NCBI GenBank assembly: GCA_017960805.1
Contig: JAGCYM010000022.1
Span: 16,242 to 80,241, forward strand
DNA length: 64,000 nucleotides
Reading direction: 5' to 3'
Source of the DNA: Ruminococcus sp.
GTDB lineage: Bacteria > Bacillota > Clostridia > Oscillospirales > Ruminococcaceae
Part shown: in pieces, positions 15,877-25,089 of the stretch
Position numbering within the stretch: position 1 is the first letter of the stretch
Layout: every line of letters starts with the position of its first letter
The notes under the pieces: generated by a model
Database searches by the model: none
Seen by the model: the letters and a program-made list of their open reading frames with translations, nothing else
Told to the model about the DNA's origin: nothing
Translations under genes and position numbers: made by a program

Positions 15877-16939
15877 CGTATTGCACGAATATCATGGCAG
15901 TCATTATTGCTAGTATAACCGATGGTACAGGGGATGGTTTGCTGTGAATATGCGGAGTCAAGGATGCGGAAACTATTTCTCCTGAGATAAAAAACGGAAG
16001 CAGTATCTTGCAGATGATATAGCTTATTATAGAGGTTCCGACGCGGATCACTATAGCAGGAATCAATGAAAGCTTTCCACGAAATATTGCGGTAAGCTGC
16101 ATAAATACACAGCCTCCGCCGAATGTTACCAATGCGGATATTACTGGGAGAAGAGTAAAATCATTTTCGGGGAGTGAACCAATGGCAGTAACGTCCAGAA
16201 ATGAACAGATAATGCCGGCTGAAACAAGATAGTCCGTTCCATTAAGCTTTGATAGTAAATCAGCAGCGGCAGGAAGTATTCCGGTATATGCCAGCGTGGC
16301 TGACAATACGGCAAATCCGAGTATAGCAGCACATATCTCAGCAATGGAACGTCCGGCTGAAGATATGCATTCGGGAAGCATAGCAGAATGAAAGGTTATG
16401 GTGCTCTGTTCCGGGGTGTTTGGTTTTTGTTTCCGAAGAAAAAAAGAAAGTATTAGCGCTGCAGTAATACTTGACGCTGCAGAAGATATACTGATCAGTA
16501 AACCTATATTTTGTGAATGGTAAAGCTGAAATGCGATGCACCCGTATATAAAAGAAGGGCCAGCTCCGAGGCAAACTCCTTCAAGAAGTTCAGTTTCGCG
16601 TTTGGTGATCCGTCCGGCCTCATAATACGTCAGAAGCATACGTGCTCCAACCGGATATCCTGCTATGTTTGAAAAAAGGAATATAAGAAAAATGTCTCCG
16701 TCCATACCAAACAGGAATCTGCCTGCTTTATGAAAAAATCTGCCCGCATATGTAATAGAACCACTGCGGATCAGCAGGGACGAAACTGCGATCATTGCAA
16801 AAAGGGAAGGTATTACAGCTGTCAGACAGCGTTGCAATGCAGCATTTACGGACACTCCGATTGTCCCTGAGGCAAATATACACACTACAGCTGAAAATAT
16901 CAGAATAGCTGCAATCAATAATTCTCTTGTTTTTTTCAT
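15857..16939 (-). CDS. ylbJ: YlbJ-like sporulation/nucleoside-recognition membrane protein
   Basis: A 360-residue polytopic membrane protein with the Gate/nucleoside-recognition fold and about eight to ten membrane segments. The blocks AVIPSLFAMI and FSNIAGYPVGARML resemble YlbJ, a mother-cell protein needed for dipicolinic acid uptake and spore heat resistance in Bacillus. The ATG at 16939 (AAAGGGTG upstream) is preferred over a GTG nine bases earlier. It is divergent from yqfC-yqfD across a 41-base gap, which supports a sporulation link. Confidence 0.75.
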   Translation of the reverse strand: MKKTRELLIAAILIFSAVVCIFASGTIGVSVNAALQRCLTAVIPSLFAMIAVSSLLIRSGSITYAGRFFHKAGRFLFGMDGDIFLIFLFSNIAGYPVGARMLLTYYEAGRITKRETELLEGVCLGAGPSFIYGCIAFQLYHSQNIGLLISISSAASSITAALILSFFLRKQKPNTPEQSTITFHSAMLPECISSAGRSIAEICAAILGFAVLSATLAYTGILPAAADLLSKLNGTDYLVSAGIICSFLDVTAIGSLPENDFTLLPVISALVTFGGGCVFMQLTAIFRGKLSLIPAIVIRVGTSIISYIICKILLPFFISGEIVSASLTPHIHSKPSPVPSVILAIMTAMIFVQYEKSRKA

Positions 16940-16980
16940 AAAAATCACCCTTTAAATCATATTATTTGAGGGGGGATATT

Positions 16981-17271
16981 ATGTTTGAAAAGATATCTGA
17001 AAGAGTAAGAGAAGAATTTTCACCTGTATCCGGAATACATATTGAGAGCAACAGGGAACTTGTGATTGAGAATTGCCGCAGAATTGAAGAGTGTGATGAG
17101 GTGTTCATGCAGTTTGTTTCAGGGCATCTTCGTGTTCAGGTCTGGGGGAGTGATCTTCGTGCTTTTGATCATAAGACCGGCGGGCTTGTAATCCGCGGAA
17201 AAATAACACGGATTGAGTTTGCTGAAAGGAGAAGACACCAAAATGAAAAATCAGATACGGGGATGCGTTAA
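16981..17271 (+). CDS. yqfC: YqfC/YabP-family sporulation protein
   Basis: A 96-residue protein of the YabP/YqfC family, small beta-rich proteins made under sigma-E in spore formers. It has the family pattern ESNRELVIENCRRI followed by VWGSDLRAFDHKTGGLVIRG. GAGGGGGG precedes the ATG at 16981. It overlaps yqfD by 29 bases, the conserved yqfC-yqfD pairing. Confidence 0.8.
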   Translation: MFEKISERVREEFSPVSGIHIESNRELVIENCRRIEECDEVFMQFVSGHLRVQVWGSDLRAFDHKTGGLVIRGKITRIEFAERRRHQNEKSDTGMR

Positions 17272-18406
17272 GATAAATGTCAAGGGACGTGATCTGTATG
17301 GTTTTATAAATGCTGTACATGATAACCGTATCAGCTGTTTCAGCCAGTATGTTAAACGTGATTGCTTCTCTGCGGAGATATACCGTTCTGACATCTGCTG
17401 TATTGAGAGGATTGCAAGAGAACATGGACTTGAATTATCCTGTTTCGAGTATGAAACTGTTTCAGCAAAAATAATACGCCGAAGGAAACGTTTTGGTATC
17501 ATAATTGGTATGATACTGGTTATAGCAGCTTCAGTTTACTTTTCAAGTGTTGTTGTAACTATTGATATACAAGGAAATGAAAAAGTTAGTGATGAGGTAA
17601 TATTATCCGCACTGGATGAAATGGGAGTGCGGAAAGGAACACCATTCAGGCAGATAAACTATATTAGTTGTGAGAATCAGCTTCAGATCACGGTTGACGG
17701 TTTATCGTGGGCCGGGATGCATAGGACAGGACACAGGCTTGTGGTCGAGGTCACAGAGATCGTTGAAAAGCCTGAAATGCTTCATTCTCGGATACCGTGC
17801 AATCTTATTGCTTCGCATGATGCGAAGATAGTGTACACTACTGTTCTTGATGGTATGCTTTTGCATAAGGTCGATGATTATGTTTTGAAGGGAGACATGC
17901 TTGTAAGCGGTGTTACAAGTGATGCTACGGGACATACTACTCTCCATCATGCTATGGGAACAATTATAGGGATATTCCGTGATGAAGCTTCGTTTTCAGG
18001 GACGTTTGAACAGGAACGTAAAATCCCAACAGGAAAAACAGATATCAGAAGAAGAGTGTTGTTGCTCAATCTGGACATTCCGTTGTATCTGGGCAGAAAC
18101 AATTATGAAATCTGTGAAATGGAGAGTATTTCTAAACCGGTTACAGTATTTGGGCTGGAACTGCCAATATGCATTGTCAGGAACAAGTATACGGAATATG
18201 AAAGCAGGATAACTGAGCTTTCAGCTGAGGAATTGACTGATGAACTTATGAAGAAGGTATATATCTATGAAAAGAATTTTCTGTCTGACTGTGAAATTCT
18301 GGATCGAAACATAGTTAAAACAGAAAAAGACGGTACGCAGACACTGAATGTTGCGTACCGTCTGAAAGGCGATATTTGCTCTCAAAAAGAGATATTGATA
18401 AAGTAG
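17243..18406 (+). CDS. yqfD: YqfD sporulation protein
   Basis: A 387-residue protein close to Bacillus YqfD (398). It has a cytoplasmic N-terminus, a single membrane anchor at about residues 80-100 (IIIGMILVIAASVYFSSVVV), a POTRA-like segment next to it (IDIQGNEKVSDEVILSALDEMG) and a large extracytoplasmic domain. The ATG at 17243 follows AAAGGAGAAG. In most Firmicutes phoH follows this gene; here the convergent cellulase does. Confidence 0.85.
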   Translation: MKNQIRGCVKINVKGRDLYGFINAVHDNRISCFSQYVKRDCFSAEIYRSDICCIERIAREHGLELSCFEYETVSAKIIRRRKRFGIIIGMILVIAASVYFSSVVVTIDIQGNEKVSDEVILSALDEMGVRKGTPFRQINYISCENQLQITVDGLSWAGMHRTGHRLVVEVTEIVEKPEMLHSRIPCNLIASHDAKIVYTTVLDGMLLHKVDDYVLKGDMLVSGVTSDATGHTTLHHAMGTIIGIFRDEASFSGTFEQERKIPTGKTDIRRRVLLLNLDIPLYLGRNNYEICEMESISKPVTVFGLELPICIVRNKYTEYESRITELSAEELTDELMKKVYIYEKNFLSDCEILDRNIVKTEKDGTQTLNVAYRLKGDICSQKEILIK

Positions 18407-18437
18407 TCTTCTGAAAGCAGTATAAGCCGGAGAATAA

Positions 18438-20495
18438 TTATTCTGCTCCGCTCATGATACCAGCAAGGATAGTATCGTTCCAGGACTGACTTCCTCTGTT
18501 ATAGATACCATATCCGTCCTTGCCTGATTGTTTGCCGTTATCCCATATGAAGCACTTGATTCCGTTTGATTTAGCGGAAGAAATATAATAATTATAGTAA
18601 TTGGCTCTTACTTCATCATCAGCTACTGCCACACATCCGAATTCACCGATTATAACAGGAATGCCCTTGTCAATGAATATGCTCTTCATTTTAGCGAATT
18701 TTGCATCTAGTTCAGCTTTCTCTGAATCACCGAATGTTGTTGACTGACCATCAGCAAACTTCCATGGAGCGTAGTAATGAATAGATACGATTATATGACT
18801 GTCATACGGAACAAGTACATCGTTCATTGCGACATCTTCAGCTGAAGCGGCATAACTTGTGATAATGAGTGTTCTGTCAGCATTTTTACCGCCGGAATTT
18901 CTGACTGAGTCCACGAAATCCTGTTCATACTTGTTAACGATCTTTCGTTCTGCTGCAGTACCGCCAATCCATTCTGCCGAACTGCCGACTGTTCTTGGTT
19001 CGTTCATTCCCTCAAAGAGAAGACGGTCATCATAATCCTTGAATACTTCAGAAATCTGTTCCCAGATTTTGATAAGCTTTGCACTGTCACCAGCGTATTC
19101 AGAATCGTTAGGATCAAACCAGATGTAGTCATCATGATGCATGTTGAGAATAACATACATATCGTTGTTGTAAGCGTAGTCAACTACTTCTTTAACTCGG
19201 TTCATCCAGTCAAGTTCGATCTTGTCGCCGTCCATATGCTCGTCCCAGGTTACAGGAATACGAATAGCATTGAAACCTGCTTCCTTAACACCTGTTATCA
19301 TTTCCTTTGTTGTCTTGAGGTTGCCCCAGCCTGTTTCAGTTGAGACGCCTGTCTTTCCTGTCTTGTAACTGTCAAGTGTATTACCAAGGTTCCATCCAAC
19401 ATTTATGTCTTCAACTATCTCAGATGAACTGCGGAATCCGTTCTTTGATGAAGATGATGGTTTCCTGCCGGTCCATGGATTGCTTCCGTCATCATAGCTG
19501 TATTTTACGGTAACATCGTTTAGAGTAATTGTTGGTTGATCACTCCACCAGTATCCAAGCACAAGCTCACCGTCCTCTGCAATGTATTCCTTTGCTTCAA
19601 AGGGCACAAGCCATGATAGCTCAAGAGTGGAACTGTCAGTGTAAACAGCCGTATCCGGCAATTCAAAGCTGCCCTTGGATGAGTTGTAGCTGAAGCCTCC
19701 TGTGAACTTTCCGAAACTTCCGTCTGAGCTGATGTTGAATGTTACTAGTTCTGGGAAAGCACCTTCAGGGAGAAAGTCAGCTGTAGGTATCTTTATGGTA
19801 TTGTCAGAGTCACTGTAACTTACGCTACTGTCAACCTTCTGAGATACAGTGCCATCTACTGGGATGTCTCTTGTACGTGTGTAGTTGCATATTATTTCAT
19901 CTATTCTTATGCTTCCGGCTCCGCCCCACCAGTATCCGAACAGTACTTCTCCGCTTGGATCAATATAATCACGAAGATTGTCTGGAATATTCCATTTGAT
20001 CTCGCCATATGCACCTTGTGTTGGAGCAGTAAAGTCAGCAGTCTGATGCCAGCCGTCAGTGGTTGCGGCCGGACAGTCATTTGATACGGAAATGCCACAG
20101 CCTCCCTTAAATTCTCCGATGTTGTTATTATCCGCTGTATAGATAACAAATGTGAATGAGGTGATTACATCACCGTCCTCTATGAAATCCGAAAGCGGAA
20201 GTTTAAGAGTGTTGCTTCCGTGATCACGGAGAATAGTCTGATCGACCAGTTTTCTGGAAGCGCATTCAGCAGAATAAGTTTCTACAGGGCTGACATGTTT
20301 GGTTTCAGCTTCGGTTTCGGGTTCAGTTTTATCATTGACATTATCAGAATTTGTTACGCTTGTTTGTTCCTGAATCTCAGTTTTTGAGTTCTTATCTCCC
20401 GAGTCATCAGAAGATTTTCCACAGCCGCTAGTGATAACACCTACAGTAAGGAGCATACAAAGCGTTGCAACACTGATTGATTTAGCTTTTTTCAT
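18438..20495 (-). CDS. Lipoprotein GH5 endoglucanase with two CBM-like modules
   Basis: A 685-residue surface lipoprotein (lipobox VITSGC). After a Thr/Glu linker come two repeated beta-sandwich modules, at about residues 75-195 and 210-335. Each ends in a GYWW-containing motif (EVLFGYWWGGAGSIRID and ELVLGYWWSDQPTITLN) typical of carbohydrate-binding modules. The C-terminal GH5 domain, subfamily 4-like (GWNLGNTLDSY), has acid/base Glu in GMNEPRT and nucleophile Glu in PVIIGEFGC. It would cut cellulose or xyloglucan at the cell surface and feed cellobiose phosphorylase. No dockerin is present. Confidence 0.88.
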   Translation of the reverse strand: MKKAKSISVATLCMLLTVGVITSGCGKSSDDSGDKNSKTEIQEQTSVTNSDNVNDKTEPETEAETKHVSPVETYSAECASRKLVDQTILRDHGSNTLKLPLSDFIEDGDVITSFTFVIYTADNNNIGEFKGGCGISVSNDCPAATTDGWHQTADFTAPTQGAYGEIKWNIPDNLRDYIDPSGEVLFGYWWGGAGSIRIDEIICNYTRTRDIPVDGTVSQKVDSSVSYSDSDNTIKIPTADFLPEGAFPELVTFNISSDGSFGKFTGGFSYNSSKGSFELPDTAVYTDSSTLELSWLVPFEAKEYIAEDGELVLGYWWSDQPTITLNDVTVKYSYDDGSNPWTGRKPSSSSKNGFRSSSEIVEDINVGWNLGNTLDSYKTGKTGVSTETGWGNLKTTKEMITGVKEAGFNAIRIPVTWDEHMDGDKIELDWMNRVKEVVDYAYNNDMYVILNMHHDDYIWFDPNDSEYAGDSAKLIKIWEQISEVFKDYDDRLLFEGMNEPRTVGSSAEWIGGTAAERKIVNKYEQDFVDSVRNSGGKNADRTLIITSYAASAEDVAMNDVLVPYDSHIIVSIHYYAPWKFADGQSTTFGDSEKAELDAKFAKMKSIFIDKGIPVIIGEFGCVAVADDEVRANYYNYYISSAKSNGIKCFIWDNGKQSGKDGYGIYNRGSQSWNDTILAGIMSGAE

Positions 20496-20673
20496 AAGAA
20501 AAACTCCTAACATCAGACAATTATGTCATATATGCTGATTATATCATAGTTTCTTATATATTGCAATGGATTGGGAAACTTTTTCTTTAAACAAAATAAA
20601 AATTGATAAAAACATAATTCCAATTATCGATAGAGGCATAAATAAATTATATCTCCCGATTTTTAGCCGATAC

Positions 20674-20733
20674 TTGACAATAAAGAAAAGATATGGTATT
20701 ATAATCCCGTTGTATTGTATCCTCTTCGGAGGA
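20674..20733 (+). promoter_or_regulatory. Promoter and 5' UUCG hairpin of the ECF S-component gene
   Basis: TTGACA (20674-20679), 17 bp, TATTAT (20697-20702). About 11 bases after the expected start lies the perfect hairpin TCCTC-TTCG-GAGGA (20720-20733), a very stable C(UUCG)G tetraloop, upstream of an AAGGAGG ribosome-binding site. The leader is too short for a known vitamin riboswitch. Confidence 0.7.
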
Positions 20734-20758
20734 ATAATAACAAGGAGGAAAATTTAAT

Positions 20759-21793
20759 ATGAAAACAAAGTTCAACACCAGATCAATGGTACTGTTGGGA
20801 CTGCTGATGGCTATCGTGCTTTTATTCTCGCTGACGCCAATCGGAACTATCCCTATCGGACCGCTGTCAATCACTCTGAACATCATTCCTATCGCAATTG
20901 CTGGAATTGCACTTGGACCTGTAGGCGGCCTTATTGTAGGTACGTTCTTCGGTATATTCAGTTTCCTGCAGTGCTTCGGAATCGGACCACTCAGTGCAAT
21001 GGGCGCTGCTCTCGTTGAGATTAATCCTGTTTTAGCTTTCATTCAGAGAGTTATTCCTAGAGCTCTTGACGGACTTCTTGTTGGTTTGATCTATCAGGGC
21101 ATGACAAAACTTAAGGCTAAAAGAGCTTATTATGTTATTGCAGGTCTTGTAGCTTCTATGTTCGGACTTGCGACATTCCTTTCTATCATGCAGTTTGCGT
21201 TCTCGCATTCTGTTGTCGGTGATGACGGTAAAAAGGTTTGGGTTCGTGATGAAGCAATGGAAAGCCTCATGTCATCCAAGGGACTTATCATATATATATG
21301 CATTACAGTAGCACTTCTGCTGTTCTGTATCGGATATCTGCTCGTTAGCGGTCATAAGCTTACTCGCATGCAGGTATCATGTGCAGTAACAGGTTTCTGC
21401 TCGGCTTTTCTGAACACATTGTTCTTCATGTCGGCTCTCGTGCTGCTCTTTGGCAACACTGATTATGTCAGCACGCTAATTCAGTCAAAAGGCAATGGCA
21501 ATATACTGCTGTTTGTAATTGTATTTGTCGGAATCAACGCTCTGTTTGAGATGGTTGTTTCCACGATTATAACAACTGCTGTCGGAAGCGCTCTTCACAA
21601 GGCTAAGCTTGTTGAAGGCCCAATGGAAGAAGTTGATGTGAAAGCTGCTGAAAAAGCTGTAAAGAAAGCTGAGAAAGAGCTCTCTGAAGCTAAAAAGGCA
21701 GAAAAGGCTAATAATAAAGCTGAAAAAGCAGCGGAAAAGGCTGCAAAGACGGCTGAGTCTGCTGCAAAGGAATCAGCTGATTCAGAAGAATAA
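20759..21793 (+). CDS. ECF transporter S component with charged C-terminal tail
   Basis: A 344-residue vitamin-uptake S component. The N-terminal pattern resembles FolT/PanT-like proteins: LGLLMAIVLLFSLTPIG, then GPLSITLNIIPIAIAGIALGPVGG. It is much longer than the usual 170-200 residues, with an extracytoplasmic loop near residues 150-175 (DDGKKVWVRDEAMES). A roughly 65-residue Ala/Lys/Glu tail (from about residue 280), probably helical, follows. The substrate is not identifiable. It is encoded alone, as group II ECF S components are, and would share the EcfAAT module elsewhere. Confidence 0.78.
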   Translation: MKTKFNTRSMVLLGLLMAIVLLFSLTPIGTIPIGPLSITLNIIPIAIAGIALGPVGGLIVGTFFGIFSFLQCFGIGPLSAMGAALVEINPVLAFIQRVIPRALDGLLVGLIYQGMTKLKAKRAYYVIAGLVASMFGLATFLSIMQFAFSHSVVGDDGKKVWVRDEAMESLMSSKGLIIYICITVALLLFCIGYLLVSGHKLTRMQVSCAVTGFCSAFLNTLFFMSALVLLFGNTDYVSTLIQSKGNGNILLFVIVFVGINALFEMVVSTIITTAVGSALHKAKLVEGPMEEVDVKAAEKAVKKAEKELSEAKKAEKANNKAEKAAEKAAKTAESAAKESADSEE

Positions 21794-21804
21794 TACGATA
21801 CAAC

Positions 21805-21835
21805 ATAGCCTCTCGAAAGAGAGGCTATTCTTTTT
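21805..21835 (+). terminator. Terminator after the ECF S-component gene
   Basis: A 10-bp perfect stem ATAGCCTCTC/GAGAGGCTAT with a GAAA loop, then TCTTTTT. Confidence 0.92.
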
Positions 21836-21863
21836 GGTTGATTATAGCTTTTTCAGACTTAGT

Positions 21864-21884
21864 TTTAGGTCAGCTTTAGGTCAG
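21864..21884. repeat. Direct repeat TTTAGGTCAG upstream of polA
   Basis: Two identical 10-mers start 11 bp apart (21864 and 21875), one helical turn, just upstream of the polA promoter (TTGCTA, 17 bp, TATAAT, about 21915-21942). This is the spacing of a response-regulator dimer site, so it may bind a regulator. Confidence 0.45.
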
Positions 21885-21978
21885 ATTCCTTGACTATAAC
21901 ATACTGAAGCTATTGCTATTTAGCGCAGGATGTGGTATAATAATCAAGTATGTATTTTTTTATGAAAGGAAGATATAG

Positions 21979-24513
21979 ATGAAGCTCCTCGCTATAGATG
22001 GCAACAGCATTCTCAACCGTGCTTTTTATGGCATAAAGCTGCTTTCAAACAAGAAAGGCGTTTTCACGAATGCTATTTTCGGCTTTATGAACATATATAT
22101 GAAAAACTTCGATGATGTTCATCCGGACGCAGTCGCAGTAGCATTTGATCTCAAAGCTCCGACTTTCCGTCACAAAGCGGTGTCCTACTACAAAGCAAAC
22201 CGAAAAGGTATGCCGGAAGAACTTGCTCAGCAATTGCCCCTGATCAAGGAGCTTCTTAAGCTGCTTGGCATAACTGTAATCGAGTGTGAGGGATATGAAG
22301 CGGATGATGTTTTAGGTACGCTTTCAAAGATGTGTTCGGACAGCGGAAATGAATGCTTTGTTCTTACTGGAGACAGAGACAGCCTTCAGCTTATAGATGA
22401 AAAGGTGACAGTACTTCTTGCGACAAATAAGGAGACTATTCATTATACACCAGAACGTTTCCGTGAAGACTATGGATTTGATCCGATACGTCTCATTGAC
22501 CTGAAGGCTCTAATGGGAGATTCTTCTGATAATATTCCTGGAGTTGCTGGTATAGGTGAAAAGACTGCTACTTCTCTTATTCAAGAATACGGAACGCTTG
22601 AAGGGGTATATGAAAGCTATGAGGAATCCGGACTAACTAAGGGAGTAAAAGCAAAACTTGCTGCAGGACAGGCATCTGCAAAAGAGAGCAAATGGCTTGC
22701 GACAATTGTGCGAGATGCTCCGATAAATACAGAACTCGGCTCATATATGCTTGGTGATCCGGATAATGCAGGTGTGAGCCGTCTGCTCACAGAACTTGAG
22801 ATGTATAAGCTCCTTGATAAGCTAGGGATTTCATATTCTGAGGGAGAGGCTGTTACTGAGGTTAAGAAGGTTGAATACACTCCTATCGAAGTAACTGTTA
22901 GCGCTCTTACCGCTGCTGATATAAAGGGATTTAATGAGGTCAGCTATCTTTTTGACGGAAAGAATCTTTCAGTGCTTAACGGAGAAAAAGTATATACAGC
23001 TTCTGATGATGAACTGATCAGTATGTTTTTTGCTTCTGAATGCAATAAGATAACTTTTGATGCAAAACCACATTATCGTTGGGCAATGGCACATGGAGTT
23101 GAGCTTTGCAATCTAAGAAGCGATGTTCCGATCTGTGGTTATCTGCTGAATACTTCTGCTTCTGATTATGCGGTTGATAAACTTTGTGCTGAATATGGCG
23201 TACATTACTGCAGCGAGAACGGTGAATATGCTGAACTTGTAACGCTAGGCAGCTTAGTAGAAAAACTTCGTTCGGAAATAGAACGTGAAGGTATGACTGA
23301 CCTTCTTGAAAACATTGAAATGCCTCTAATTGAAGTTCTTGCCTCAATGGAATATCATGGTGTGAAAATTGACAGAAGTGGCGTAGAGGATTTAGGAACA
23401 ATGTTGTCTGAGCGGATAGAAGAGACACAGCAGATGATATATAGTGAAGCTGGACACGAGTTTAATATTTCATCTCCTAAGCAGTTAGGTACTGTTCTGT
23501 TTGAAGAACTGGGACTTCCAGCAAAGAAAAAAACAAAGAGCGGATACTCAACAAATGCAGATGTGCTTGAGGAATTACGCAATTATTCACCAATAGTTGA
23601 TAACGTTCTTAAATATCGCCAGTATACAAAACTTAATTCAACTTATGTTGAAGGATTGCTTGACAAGATTGCAGATGACGGACGTATCCATACTTGTTTC
23701 AGACAGACGGAAACAAGAACCGGACGTATATCTTCAACAGAACCAAATGTTCAGAATATTCCTGTACGAACTGAGCTTGGTTCTCAGATGAGGCGCTTCT
23801 TTATTGCGCAAAACGGACGAACACTTGTTGATGCTGATTACAGTCAGATTGAGCTTAGGGTGATGGCACATCTCTGTGGAGATGAAAACATGATAGCAGC
23901 TTTCAACTCCGGCGAGGATATACACACATCGACGGCAGCACAGGTGTTTGATATGCCTTCAATTATGATAACACCTGAGATGAGAAGTGCAGCTAAAGCT
24001 GTTAATTTCGGAATAATCTATGGCATCGGAGCGTTCTCGCTCTCAAAGGATATCAACACTTCAGTTGCTCAGGCGAAAAAATATATTGCTGATTATCTGG
24101 CGAAGTATCCTAAGGTTGATGCGTTTATGGAAAATACAGTTGATGATGCAATGAAATCAGGTGTCGTTTCAACTATGTTTGGCCGTAAGCGTCGTATTCC
24201 TGAATTGATGTCTTCAAACAAGATGCTTCAGGCTGCTGGAAAGCGTATCGCTATGAATACTCCTGTGCAGGGAACAGCCGCTGATCTGATTAAAATTGCC
24301 ATGATAAATGTTTACCGCAGGCTCAAGTCTGAAAACCTTTCAGCAGAGCTTATCCTGCAGGTACATGATGAACTGATCATAGAGTCTGATCTTTCATGTG
24401 CAGAACATGCTGCTGAGATATTAAAAGAGGAAATGCAGGGCGTATATGAGATGAAAGTGCCTCTCGCAGTTGATGTTCATACCGGTGACAGCTGGTATGA
24501 TGCGAAAGGATGA
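21979..24513 (+). CDS. polA: DNA polymerase I
   Basis: An 844-residue repair/replication polymerase. Residues 1-290 form the 5'-3' exonuclease (LLAIDGNSILNRAFYG, GEKTATSL). The central 3'-5' exonuclease-like region lacks the catalytic carboxylates, as in Bacillus and Taq enzymes. The polymerase domain has motif A (DADYSQIELR), motif B (RSAAKAVNFGIIYG) and motif C (QVHDELIIE). It removes RNA primers and fills gaps. RBS GAAAGGAAG. Confidence 0.97.
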   Translation: MKLLAIDGNSILNRAFYGIKLLSNKKGVFTNAIFGFMNIYMKNFDDVHPDAVAVAFDLKAPTFRHKAVSYYKANRKGMPEELAQQLPLIKELLKLLGITVIECEGYEADDVLGTLSKMCSDSGNECFVLTGDRDSLQLIDEKVTVLLATNKETIHYTPERFREDYGFDPIRLIDLKALMGDSSDNIPGVAGIGEKTATSLIQEYGTLEGVYESYEESGLTKGVKAKLAAGQASAKESKWLATIVRDAPINTELGSYMLGDPDNAGVSRLLTELEMYKLLDKLGISYSEGEAVTEVKKVEYTPIEVTVSALTAADIKGFNEVSYLFDGKNLSVLNGEKVYTASDDELISMFFASECNKITFDAKPHYRWAMAHGVELCNLRSDVPICGYLLNTSASDYAVDKLCAEYGVHYCSENGEYAELVTLGSLVEKLRSEIEREGMTDLLENIEMPLIEVLASMEYHGVKIDRSGVEDLGTMLSERIEETQQMIYSEAGHEFNISSPKQLGTVLFEELGLPAKKKTKSGYSTNADVLEELRNYSPIVDNVLKYRQYTKLNSTYVEGLLDKIADDGRIHTCFRQTETRTGRISSTEPNVQNIPVRTELGSQMRRFFIAQNGRTLVDADYSQIELRVMAHLCGDENMIAAFNSGEDIHTSTAAQVFDMPSIMITPEMRSAAKAVNFGIIYGIGAFSLSKDINTSVAQAKKYIADYLAKYPKVDAFMENTVDDAMKSGVVSTMFGRKRRIPELMSSNKMLQAAGKRIAMNTPVQGTAADLIKIAMINVYRRLKSENLSAELILQVHDELIIESDLSCAEHAAEILKEEMQGVYEMKVPLAVDVHTGDSWYDAKG

Positions 24514-24519
24514 TACAGC

Positions 24520-25089
24520 ATGATAAAAAACAGGACCAGATACACAGAGGATGACATACGTCTTATATGCGGAAATATAAAAATAAATAAAAAGTTTGTT
24601 AAAAAGACGGTCATATCTTTGATTATTGATTTTTTGTTTGTTATATACTGCGTCTATCTATGTTTTCGTTTTTCATCCGGTGAATGGCTTTTAAGTATTG
24701 GGAATCTGGGATGTCTGATTATCCTTGCTTCATTGATCTTTGCTTGTTACAACATGTATAAATCAATTTTGGGTATTATCAACTATAAGAAGAATCGGCT
24801 CAACCGTATTATTAATAACTCAGATATAGATACGGAAAGGTATATGGAATTAAGCGAGAAATGTATTGTTGTAACTACAGAAAAGAACGGAGTAGTGAAT
24901 GATAGAAAATTCGGATGTGAACTGGTAAAAGGTTATCTGCAGACCAGAGACAGCATCTATATAAAAACTGTACTGAATGATCAGCAGGAAGTATATATAA
25001 TTCTTCATAATGATGGGTATATAGAAGGCTCTAAGAATGAAACACTGGAGTATCTGAAAAAACTTGGAGTTAATGAGGTGACTGTCTGA
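24520..25089 (+). CDS. Membrane protein of unknown function, YcxB-like
   Basis: A 189-residue protein with two membrane helices at about residues 30-50 and 58-80 and a cytoplasmic C-terminal domain (about 100-189). The C-terminal strand pattern (CIVVTTEKNGVVNDRKFG) resembles the YcxB-like C-terminal domain, but I am not certain. It starts 6 bases after polA and overlaps rimI by a TGATG-type junction, so it is in the polA-tsaD operon. Confidence 0.65.
   Translation: MIKNRTRYTEDDIRLICGNIKINKKFVKKTVISLIIDFLFVIYCVYLCFRFSSGEWLLSIGNLGCLIILASLIFACYNMYKSILGIINYKKNRLNRIINNSDIDTERYMELSEKCIVVTTEKNGVVNDRKFGCELVKGYLQTRDSIYIKTVLNDQQEVYIILHNDGYIEGSKNETLEYLKKLGVNEVTV

Noticed and set aside
20674-20758. Vitamin riboswitch in front of the ECF S-component gene
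   Set aside because: The leader is under 60 nt and holds only a UUCG hairpin.
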